This document shows, in pieces, positions 57,161-64,000 of a DNA stretch of 64,000 nucleotides. Each line of letters begins with the position of its first letter. Position 1 is the stretch's first letter. The notes under the pieces were generated by a model that was not told where the DNA came from, did no database searches, and was given only the letters and a program-made list of their open reading frames with translations. The position numbers and the translations under genes are program-made. Source of the DNA: Aquimonas sp046318115 (lineage in GTDB: Bacteria > Pseudomonadota > Gammaproteobacteria > Xanthomonadales > Xanthomonadaceae); assembly GCA_046318115.1 (NCBI GenBank), contig JBKCVA010000021.1, positions 5,010-69,009 on the forward strand, in the 5' to 3' direction.

Positions 57161-57184
57161 CCGGAACAACGTAAGTCCGACAGT

Positions 57185-57490
57185 TTACCAGCTTGCCTTG
57201 CGAAGACCAGGCACGTCGCCGCGCATGGTGGCTTCACGAAGCTTGTTGCGGCCGAGGCCGAACTTGCGATAGACGCCGCGCGGGCGACCGGTCAGTTCGC
57301 AACGGTTGCGCTGGCGGCAGGGGCTGGCGTCACGCGGCAGCTTCTGCAGTTTGGCTTGAGCAGCGGCCTTGTCTTCGTACGAGGCCTTCGGGCTGGCGAT
57401 GATCGCCTTGAGCTCGGCGCGCTTGGCGGCGAACTTCTCGGCGGTCTTGGCCCGCTTGATCTCGCGGTTGACCATGGAGGTCTTGGCCAT
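57185..57490 (-). CDS. rpsN: 30S ribosomal protein S14 (long form)
   Basis: 101 residues starting MAKTSMVNREIKRAKTAEK, with CRQRNRCELTGRPRGVYRKFGL. Two cysteines but not the four of zinc-binding S14, so this is the zinc-independent type. Confidence 0.98.
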   Translation of the reverse strand: MAKTSMVNREIKRAKTAEKFAAKRAELKAIIASPKASYEDKAAAQAKLQKLPRDASPCRQRNRCELTGRPRGVYRKFGLGRNKLREATMRGDVPGLRKASW

Positions 57491-57508
57491 GTCTTGAGTC
57501 CTTCAGGA

Positions 57509-58051
57509 TCAGTTGCGGAAGGGGAAACGGAAGGCTTCGAGCAGCGCCTTAGCTTCCGCATCCGTCTTGGCCGTGGTGGTGATGGCGATATCCATGCCGC
57601 GGATCGCATCGACCTGGTCGAAATCGATCTCCGGGAAGATGATCTGTTCCTTCACGCCCATGTTGTAGTTGCCGCGGCCGTCGAAGGAGCGGCCGGAAAC
57701 GCCGCGGAAGTCGCGGACGCGCGGCAGCGAGATGTTGATCAGGCGGTCGAGGAACTCGAACATCTTGGCGCGGCGCAGGGTGACCTTGCAGCCGATCGGC
57801 CAGCCGTCACGGATCTTGAAGCTCGCCACAGAGATGCGCGCCTTGGTGGTCACCGGCTTCTGGCCGGAGATCTTCGCCATTTCGGCGACGGCATTCTCAA
57901 GGATCTTCTTGTTGCCCACGGCCTCGCCCACGCCCATGTTCAGCGTGATCTTGGTGAGGCGCGGCACCTGCATGACGTTGGCGTAACCGAAGCGCTCCAT
58001 CATCTTCGGCACGACCTGGTCTTTGTAGAACTTTTCCAGACGGGTGGTCAT
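57509..58051 (-). CDS. rplE: 50S ribosomal protein L5
   Basis: 180 residues, TTRLEKFYKDQVVPKMMERFGYANVMQVP type start and FPEIDFDQVDAIRGMDIAITTTAKTDAEA near the end. 5S rRNA-binding. Confidence 0.98.
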   Translation of the reverse strand: MTTRLEKFYKDQVVPKMMERFGYANVMQVPRLTKITLNMGVGEAVGNKKILENAVAEMAKISGQKPVTTKARISVASFKIRDGWPIGCKVTLRRAKMFEFLDRLINISLPRVRDFRGVSGRSFDGRGNYNMGVKEQIIFPEIDFDQVDAIRGMDIAITTTAKTDAEAKALLEAFRFPFRN

Positions 58052-58062
58052 TCCTGCATTCC

Positions 58063-58377
58063 TCAGGCGTCAATCGCCTCACCGCTGGAGCGGAACACAC
58101 GCAGTTTGCGTCCATCCTCCAGCACCTTGAAGCCAACGCGGTCGCCCTTGCCCGTTGCCGGATTGAACAGCATCACGTTGGAGATATGGATCGGCGCTTC
58201 ACGCTCGATGATCCCGCCGGGCTGGTTGGCCTGGGGGTTCGCCTTGGTGTGGCGCTTGATCAGATTGATGTTCGAGACGACGACGCGGTCACCGACCACG
58301 CGCACCACCTCGCCCTTCTGACCCTTGTTCTTGCCGGTGATCACCAGAACCTGGTCACCCTTGCGAATACGGCTCAT
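58063..58377 (-). CDS. rplX: 50S ribosomal protein L24
   Basis: 104 residues, KOW motif KGDQVLVITGKNKGQKGEVV near the start and SNVMLFNPATGKGDRVGFK. 11 bp before rplE. Confidence 0.98.
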   Translation of the reverse strand: MSRIRKGDQVLVITGKNKGQKGEVVRVVGDRVVVSNINLIKRHTKANPQANQPGGIIEREAPIHISNVMLFNPATGKGDRVGFKVLEDGRKLRVFRSSGEAIDA

Positions 58378-58384
58378 GGGTTGT

Positions 58385-58757
<373 letters not shown>

Positions 58758-58776
58758 GGATCTTCTCCTTGAGCGA

Positions 58777-59037
58777 TCAGGCGCCGCGGCTCACGACTTC
58801 GACGACGCGCCAGGTCTTGGTCTTCGACAGCGGGCGGCACTCCACCACGCGGACGATATCGCCTTCCTGACAGCTGTTGTTCTCGTCGTGCGCATGCAGC
58901 TTGGTCGAACGGCGCAGGTACTTGCCGTACAGCTCGTGCTTGACGGCACGCTCGACCAGCACGGTGACGGTCTTGTCCATTTTGTTGCTGACCACGCGAC
59001 CTTCGACGGTGCGGGGGGTCTGGGTGTTGTCACTCAT
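58777..59037 (-). CDS. rpsQ: 30S ribosomal protein S17
   Basis: 86 residues with TVEGRVVSNKMDKTVTVLVE and the GDIVRVVECRPLSKTKTWRV signature. Confidence 0.98.
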   Translation of the reverse strand: MSDNTQTPRTVEGRVVSNKMDKTVTVLVERAVKHELYGKYLRRSTKLHAHDENNSCQEGDIVRVVECRPLSKTKTWRVVEVVSRGA

Positions 59038-59047
59038 GTCGGTCGCC

Positions 59048-59233
59048 TTACGCGTTGGAGCCCAGCAGCATTTTCACCTGCGCGATTTCGCGGCGCACGT
59101 TCTTCAGCTGATGGCTCTGGGTCAACTGGCCGCTGCCCTTCTGCATGCGAAGGTTGAACTGCTCGCGGCGCAGATCGAGGAGGTGGGCCTTCAGTTCAAC
59201 GGCCGACTTCTGGCGGAGTTCCTTGATGTCCAT
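59048..59233 (-). CDS. rpmC: 50S ribosomal protein L29
   Basis: 61 residues starting MDIKELRQKSAVELKAHLLD; helical protein at the exit tunnel. Its start shares one base with the rplP stop. Confidence 0.97.
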   Translation of the reverse strand: MDIKELRQKSAVELKAHLLDLRREQFNLRMQKGSGQLTQSHQLKNVRREIAQVKMLLGSNA

Positions 59234-59646
59234 CAGCGCACCGTCCGGGTCACGAAAGTGGTCTGGACCGACAGCTTGGCAGCGGCCAAACGGAAGGCCT
59301 CGCGGGCGGTCTCTTCGGGAATGCCCTCGATTTCGTAGAGGACGCGACCCGGCTGGATCAACGCCACCCAATACTCGACGTTACCCTTACCGCTACCCAT
59401 GCGGACCTCGATGGGCTTCTGGGTGATCGGCTTGTCGGGGAAGACGCGAATCCAGAGCTTGCCGCCACGCTTGACGTAGCGGCTGATGGTACGGCGCGCG
59501 GACTCGATCTGACGGGCGGTGAGCTGTCCGTAGGTGGTCGCCTTCAGGCCGTACTCGCCGAAGCTGACCTGCGCGCCGTTCCAGGAGAGGCCGGTGTTCC
59601 GGCCCTTGTGTACCTTGCGGTACTTGGTTCTTTTGGGCTGCAACAT
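59233..59646 (-). CDS. rplP: 50S ribosomal protein L16
   Basis: 137 residues starting MLQPKRTKYRKVHKGRNTG with the L16 signature GSGKGNVEYWVALIQPGRVL. Confidence 0.98.
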   Translation of the reverse strand: MLQPKRTKYRKVHKGRNTGLSWNGAQVSFGEYGLKATTYGQLTARQIESARRTISRYVKRGGKLWIRVFPDKPITQKPIEVRMGSGKGNVEYWVALIQPGRVLYEIEGIPEETAREAFRLAAAKLSVQTTFVTRTVR

Positions 59647-59658
59647 GACAGTGGTTCC

Positions 59659-60354
59659 TTACTTGGCCTGACGGGGCGCGCGCTCAGAGCGCTGCTCTTC
59701 GGCCTTCTCCTGACCCACCTGCGAGTAATCGAAAATCTCGCCCTTGTAGATCCAGGTCTTGATTCCGATGACGCCGTAGGTGGTGTGCGCTTCAGCGAAG
59801 CCGTAGTCGACATCAGCGCGGAGCGTGTGCAGGGGTACGCGGCCTTCGCGGTACCACTCCGAACGCGCGATCTCGGCACCGTTGAGGCGGCCGGCGACGT
59901 TGACCTTGATGCCGAGCGCGCCAAGGCGCATCGCATTGCCCACAGCACGCTTCATCGCGCGACGGAACATGATGCGGCGCTCAAGCTGCTGCGCGATCGA
60001 CTCGGCAACCAGCTGGGCGTCGAGCTCCGGCTTGCGGACTTCGGCGACATTGATGTGCACAGGCACACCCATGATGTCGCTGACGTCGCGACGCAGCTTC
60101 TCGATGTCCTCGCCCTTCTTGCCGATCACCACGCCCGGACGGGCGGTGTGGATCGTCACGCGGGCGGTCTTGGCAGGACGCTCGATCTGGATGCGCGACA
60201 CACCCGCGGCGGCGAGGCGCTTGCGCAGCATCTCGCGGACCCTCAGGTCGCCCGCCAAATAGCCGGCGAACTCACGCTTGTTGGCGTACCACTTGGAATT
60301 CCAATCCTTGGAGATCCCAAGGCGAATTCCGATCGGATGAACTTTGTGACCCAT
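59659..60354 (-). CDS. rpsC: 30S ribosomal protein S3
   Basis: 231 residues starting MGHKVHPIGIRLGISKDWNS, KH domain GVVIGKKGEDIEKLR and the C-terminal GVIGIKTWIYKGEIF. The frame is open 11 codons upstream, but the family start is clear. Confidence 0.98.
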   Translation of the reverse strand: MGHKVHPIGIRLGISKDWNSKWYANKREFAGYLAGDLRVREMLRKRLAAAGVSRIQIERPAKTARVTIHTARPGVVIGKKGEDIEKLRRDVSDIMGVPVHINVAEVRKPELDAQLVAESIAQQLERRIMFRRAMKRAVGNAMRLGALGIKVNVAGRLNGAEIARSEWYREGRVPLHTLRADVDYGFAEAHTTYGVIGIKTWIYKGEIFDYSQVGQEKAEEQRSERAPRQAK

Positions 60355-60367
60355 CGTGCGTCCCCGA

Positions 60368-60703
60368 TTACTGGCCGGTGCCCACAACCACAGTGATGTG
60401 GCTGGTGCGTTTCAGGATGCGAGCGCCGCGGCCCTTGGCGCGGGCGTGGAAGCGCTTCATGGTCGGGCCCTCATCGACAAAGATGCGGGCGACCTTGAGC
60501 TCGTCGACGTCGGCGCCGTCGTTATTCTCGGCGTTGGCAACCGCCGAGAGCAGGACCTTGCGGACGATGTGGGCGGCCTTCTTCTCGCTGAACTTCAGCA
60601 GGTTGTCGGCGCGATCGACGGGAAGGCCACGAACCTGATCGGCGACCAGGCGGACCTTCTGTGCGGAGATGCGGGCACCGCGGAGGATGGCTTTGGTTTC
60701 CAT
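60368..60703 (-). CDS. rplV: 50S ribosomal protein L22
   Basis: 111 residues with ARISAQKVRLVADQVRGLPV and the tunnel loop KRFHARAKGRGARILKRTSH. Confidence 0.98.
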   Translation of the reverse strand: METKAILRGARISAQKVRLVADQVRGLPVDRADNLLKFSEKKAAHIVRKVLLSAVANAENNDGADVDELKVARIFVDEGPTMKRFHARAKGRGARILKRTSHITVVVGTGQ

Positions 60704-60715
60704 TGCTATCGCTCC

Positions 60716-60991
60716 TTAGCGGCCGGACTTCTTGTCGCCACCATGACCCTTGAAGGTCCGGGTGACGGCGAACTCGCCCAGCTTGTGGCCGACCATGTTC
60801 TCGTTGATCAGCACAGGAACGTGCTGGCGACCGTTGTGGATCGCGATGGTCAGGCCGATCATTTCCGGCAACACCATCGAGCGACGGGACCAGGTCTTGA
60901 TCGGGCGCTTGTTATTCGTGGCCGCAGCGGTCTCCACCTTCTTTGCAAGGTGCAGATCAATGAACGGGCCTTTCTTGAGTGAACGTGCCAT
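60716..60991 (-). CDS. rpsS: 30S ribosomal protein S19
   Basis: 91 residues starting MARSLKKGPFIDLHLAKKVE and including the HNGRQHVPVLINENMVGHKLG segment. Confidence 0.98.
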   Translation of the reverse strand: MARSLKKGPFIDLHLAKKVETAAATNNKRPIKTWSRRSMVLPEMIGLTIAIHNGRQHVPVLINENMVGHKLGEFAVTRTFKGHGGDKKSGR

Positions 60992-61003
60992 GACCTATTC
61001 CTA

Positions 61004-61825
61004 TTACTTCCGGCGCCGCACGATGAACTGCTCGGTGCGCTTGTTGTTGCGGGTCTTGTAGCCCTTGGTCGGAACACCCCAGGGGGTGACCGGGTGGCGA
61101 CCGCCCGAGGTGCGGCCTTCACCACCGCCGTGCGGGTGGTCGACCGGGTTCATCACCACGCCGCGAACGGTCGGGCGGACGCCCATCCAACGCTTCGCGC
61201 CGGCCTTGCCGATCTTGGTGAGGTTGTGCTCGCTGTTACCGACTTCGCCGATCGTCGCACGGCAGTCCGCCGGAACCTTGCGCATTTCGCCGGAGCGGAG
61301 ACGCAGCGTTGCGTAGCCCTGTTCGCGGGCGATCAGCTGGCAGGAAGCGCCAGCACTGCGCGCCAACTGCGCCTTTTTGCCCGGCTTCATCTCAACACAA
61401 TGCACCGTCGAGCCGATCGGGATGTTTCGCAGCGGAAGGGTATTTCCAACTTTGATTGGCGCGTCGCGCCCCGACATCAGCTGGTCGCCGACCTGGATGC
61501 CCTTCGGCGCGATGATGTAACGGCGCTCGCCATCCGCGTAGCACAGCAGCGCGATGTGCGCGGTGCGGTTCGGATCGTATTCGACGCGCTCGACGCGGGC
61601 GGCAATGCCTTCCTTGTCGCGCTTGAAATCGACGATGCGATAGTGCTGCTTGTGTCCACCACCGATGTGACGGGTGGTGATGCGACCAGCGTTGTTGCGG
61701 CCGCCGGTGCGCGACTGCGACTCGACCAGGGCGGCATGCGGCGCACCTTTGTACAGATGGTCGCGACTGACGCTCACCTTGGAGCGGCGGCCCGGGGAGG
61801 TGGGCTTGTAAGTGATCACTGCCAT
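61004..61825 (-). CDS. rplB: 50S ribosomal protein L2
   Basis: 273 residues starting MAVITYKPTSPGRRSKVSVS with the peptidyl-transferase region MNPVDHPHGGGEGRTSGGRH. Confidence 0.98.
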   Translation of the reverse strand: MAVITYKPTSPGRRSKVSVSRDHLYKGAPHAALVESQSRTGGRNNAGRITTRHIGGGHKQHYRIVDFKRDKEGIAARVERVEYDPNRTAHIALLCYADGERRYIIAPKGIQVGDQLMSGRDAPIKVGNTLPLRNIPIGSTVHCVEMKPGKKAQLARSAGASCQLIAREQGYATLRLRSGEMRKVPADCRATIGEVGNSEHNLTKIGKAGAKRWMGVRPTVRGVVMNPVDHPHGGGEGRTSGGRHPVTPWGVPTKGYKTRNNKRTEQFIVRRRK

Positions 61826-61836
61826 GTCTGCTTACC

Positions 61837-62133
61837 TCAGGCCCGGGCCATGACGTCAATGGACTGGCCCTCGGCCAGCTTCACGTAGGCCTTGCGCCAA
61901 TCACCGCGACGACCCGCGCGGGAACGGAAGGACTTGCTCTTGCCCTTGACGTTGACGACGTTCACCGCCTCGACCTTGACCGAGAACAGCTGCTCGACGG
62001 CAGCCTTGACGTCGGCCTTGGTGGCGCCGGCGGCGATCTCGAAGACGTACTGGTTCGAGACTTCCTGCAGGCGGGCACCCTTTTCGGAGATCAGGGGCGC
62101 GCGCAGCACGCTCAGGATGTGTTCGGTGCTCAT
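61837..62133 (-). CDS. rplW: 50S ribosomal protein L23
   Basis: 98 residues from 62133, where ATG overlaps the rplD stop (ATGA); an ATG three codons earlier is in frame. Signature NVVNVKGKSKSFRSRAGRRG. Confidence 0.96.
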   Translation of the reverse strand: MSTEHILSVLRAPLISEKGARLQEVSNQYVFEIAAGATKADVKAAVEQLFSVKVEAVNVVNVKGKSKSFRSRAGRRGDWRKAYVKLAEGQSIDVMARA

Positions 62134-62735
62134 GCCAGCCACTCCTCGATCTTCTTGACCGCGTCCACGGTCACCACGACGTGATCGGCGCCCACGAGGG
62201 AAACCGGATCCAGGCCCTGAACGTCGCGGACTTCGACGTAGGGGATGTTGCGAGCGGACAGGTACAGCGCCTCGGAACCGTTCTCGGTCACGATCAGCGG
62301 ACGCTTGCCGAGCTGCAGCTCGGCCAGCTTGGCGACCAGATCCTTGGTCTTCGGCTGCGCCAGATCGAAGGATTCGACAACCAGCAGGCGGCCGTGACGG
62401 TTCAGCTCGGACAGGATCGAACGCAGGGCGCCGCGGTACATCTTGCGGTTGATCTTCTGCGCGAAGCTGCGCGGGCGCGCGGCGAAGCTGACGCCACCAC
62501 CGATGAAGATCGGCGCGCGGTAGTCACCGTGGCGAGCACCGCCACCTTTTTGCTTCTTGAACTTCTTGGTGGTGCCGGACACCTCGGAACGGCTCTTCTG
62601 AGCCTTGGTGCCAGCACGACCGGCGTTGCGGTAGGCCACGACCACCTGGTGGACCAGGTCTTCGCGGAAGTCGCGACCAAACACCTCGTCGGAGACGGTC
62701 AGCGTCTTGGAGCTTCCCTTGACTGCGAGTTCCAT
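62130..62735 (-). CDS. rplD: 50S ribosomal protein L4
   Basis: 201 residues with the tunnel loop QKGGGARHGDYRAPIFIGGG. In E. coli L4 represses the S10 segment by attenuation and at translation. Confidence 0.98.
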   Translation of the reverse strand: MELAVKGSSKTLTVSDEVFGRDFREDLVHQVVVAYRNAGRAGTKAQKSRSEVSGTTKKFKKQKGGGARHGDYRAPIFIGGGVSFAARPRSFAQKINRKMYRGALRSILSELNRHGRLLVVESFDLAQPKTKDLVAKLAELQLGKRPLIVTENGSEALYLSARNIPYVEVRDVQGLDPVSLVGADHVVVTVDAVKKIEEWLA

Positions 62736-62747
62736 GACTGAGCTCCT

Positions 62748-63386
62748 TTAGGCCTTGGCCGCCGGGCGGACGATGACGTCGCCACCGGGAGCACCCGGGA
62801 TGGAACCACGCACGGCGATCAGGCCGCGCTCGGCATCCACCTTCATGACGACAAGATTCTGGGAGGTCTGGTTGACCGCACCCATGTGGCCGGACATTTT
62901 CTTGCCAGGGAACACGCGCCCCGGGGTCTGGCGCTGGCCGATCGAGCCGGGGGCACGATGCGACAGCGAGTTACCGTGGGTGGCGTCGCCCATGGTGAAA
63001 CCATGGCGCTTGATGGTGCCAGCGAAGCCCTTACCGCGGGTGACGCCCGCGACATCGACCTTTTGGCCCTCGGCGAAGATATCGGCGCGGATCTCCGCAC
63101 CCACCGCGTATTCGCCGGCCTTGTCGGCGGCAACGCGGAACTCCCAAAGACCACGACCAGCCTCGACCTTCGCCTTCGCGAAGTGACCGGCTTCCGGCTT
63201 GTTCAGCAGGGCGGCGCGCTTCGCGCCAGCGGTGACCTGGATGGCGGCGTAACCGTCCGACTCCAGGGTCTTGACCTGAACCACGCGATTTGGGGTCGCC
63301 TCGATCAGGGTGACCGGCACCGACTCACCCGACTCGGTGAAGATCCGGCTCATGCCGCACTTGCGGCCAACGATTCCGATGCTCAT
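62748..63386 (-). CDS. rplC: 50S ribosomal protein L3
   Basis: 212 residues starting MSIGIVGRKCGMSRIFTESG; central GKGFAGTIKRHGF and SIGQRQTPGRVFPGKKMSGH motifs, including the PrmB-target glutamine region. Confidence 0.98.
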   Translation of the reverse strand: MSIGIVGRKCGMSRIFTESGESVPVTLIEATPNRVVQVKTLESDGYAAIQVTAGAKRAALLNKPEAGHFAKAKVEAGRGLWEFRVAADKAGEYAVGAEIRADIFAEGQKVDVAGVTRGKGFAGTIKRHGFTMGDATHGNSLSHRAPGSIGQRQTPGRVFPGKKMSGHMGAVNQTSQNLVVMKVDAERGLIAVRGSIPGAPGGDVIVRPAAKA

Positions 63387-63396
63387 GGGGAATGCC

Positions 63397-63708
63397 TCAG
63401 TACAGCTTGATCTGAACGTCGACGCCAGCCGCGAGCTCGAGCTTCATGAGCGCGTCTACGGTCTTGTCGTTCGGATCCACGATATCGAGCACGCGCTTGT
63501 GCGTGCGGGTCTCGTACTGGTCGCGGGCGTCTTTGTCGACGTGCGGCGACACGAGCACGGTATAGCGTTCGGTCTTCGTGGGCAGCGGGATCGGGCCGCG
63601 CACCTGCGCGCCGGTCCGCTTGGCCGTCTCCACGATCTCGCTCGCGGAACGATCAATCAAACGATGATCGAACGCCTTGAGCCGAATCCGAATCTTCTGG
63701 TCCGCCAT
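63397..63708 (-). CDS. rpsJ: 30S ribosomal protein S10
   Basis: 103 residues starting MADQKIRIRLKAFDHRLIDR with RGPIPLPTKTERYTVLVSPH. First gene of the cluster, 82 bp after the EF-Tu stop. Confidence 0.98.
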   Translation of the reverse strand: MADQKIRIRLKAFDHRLIDRSASEIVETAKRTGAQVRGPIPLPTKTERYTVLVSPHVDKDARDQYETRTHKRVLDIVDPNDKTVDALMKLELAAGVDVQIKLY

Positions 63709-63790
63709 GGGCCTGGTCCTTGGTTTTCGTTAAAGAGCGTCGGGGGTGGGAGCGTCTGTCCCACCCCCCGGGTGCAAGCCCGCTATGGTA

Positions 63791-64000
63791 TCACTGGATG
63801 ATCTTGGCGACAACACCGGCGCCGACGGTACGGCCACCTTCGCGGATCGCGAAGCGCAGGCCCTCTTCCATCGCGATCGGGGCGATCAGCGTCACGTTCA
63901 TCTTGATGTTGTCACCCGGCATCACCATCTCGACGCCTTCCGGCAGCTCGATCGAGCCGGTCACGTCCGTGGTGCGGAAGTAGAACTGCGGACGATAACC
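63791..64000 (-). CDS. tuf: Elongation factor Tu, 3' end (cut by window)
   Basis: 69 C-terminal residues of EF-Tu domain 3: GYRPQFYFRTTDVTGSIELP at the window edge, then MVMPGDNIKM and the terminal VGAGVVAKI. The stop codon TGA is at 63791-63793. The 5' part lies beyond the window. Its place before rpsJ follows the str-S10 order of proteobacteria. Confidence 0.97.
   Translation of the reverse strand, partial: GYRPQFYFRTTDVTGSIELPEGVEMVMPGDNIKMNVTLIAPIAMEEGLRFAIREGGRTVGAGVVAKIIQ

Overview
The window is about 64 kb of GC-rich chromosome. It is densely packed with short-spaced or ATGA-overlapping genes and has no phage, plasmid or complete insertion-sequence genes. The gene content fits a gammaproteobacterium of the Xanthomonadales (Lysobacterales) type: a PhoPQ pair, an AlgZ/AlgR pair, class II DAHP synthase, a TrpS with a C-terminal extension, a fused fatty-acid-kinase protein beside plsY, and a complete S10-spc-alpha ribosomal cluster without rpmJ. 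The assignment to order is inference; no 16S gene is present.

Layout. 1-5.1 kb: the 3' end of a poly-N-acetylglucosamine operon (pgaC, pgaD), a PH-domain protein, an AraC-type regulator divergent from an AhpD-like peroxidase, and a thioredoxin/CcdA pair. 5.3-12.5 kb: small orphan proteins, one with a HIT-like histidine cluster, the truD-ispF pair, an SRAP/YedK DNA-protein crosslink enzyme, a heptanucleotide tandem repeat, an aspartate/glutamate racemase, and a CocE-type hydrolase interrupted by one in-frame amber codon. A dispersed palindromic (REP-like) element recurs through this accessory part. 12.5-18.8 kb: a Ser/Thr kinase with an FGE-like C-terminus, algR/algZ, a carboxylesterase, and an sbtA-sbtB bicarbonate-transport pair. 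19.2-24.4 kb: two secreted c-type-cytochrome-like proteins convergent with a Tat-exported DUF1501 protein and a DUF1800 protein. These share a short motif and a possible 17-bp operator, and they are the best candidate for an undescribed system here.

24.6-50 kb: trpS, an entericidin, an arginase overlapping an Hpt protein, tRNA-Thr(UGU), a birA-coaX-SPOR run, plsY beside a FakA-FakB (DAK2-DegV) fusion, mtfA, phoP-phoQ with an upstream PepSY-like protein, dusA with a CtlX-like hydrolase, a von Willebrand factor A protein with four tandem C-terminal repeats, a NrtR-like regulator, a methyltransferase, two amidohydrolase genes holding three related modules, class II DAHP synthase and dsbB.

50-64 kb: a 27-gene S10-spc-alpha cluster on the minus strand (rpsJ through rplQ), ended by a strong terminator and preceded by the 3' end of an EF-Tu gene cut by the window edge.

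Most functions are assigned by family recognition and motif reading of translated frames. No database search was run.
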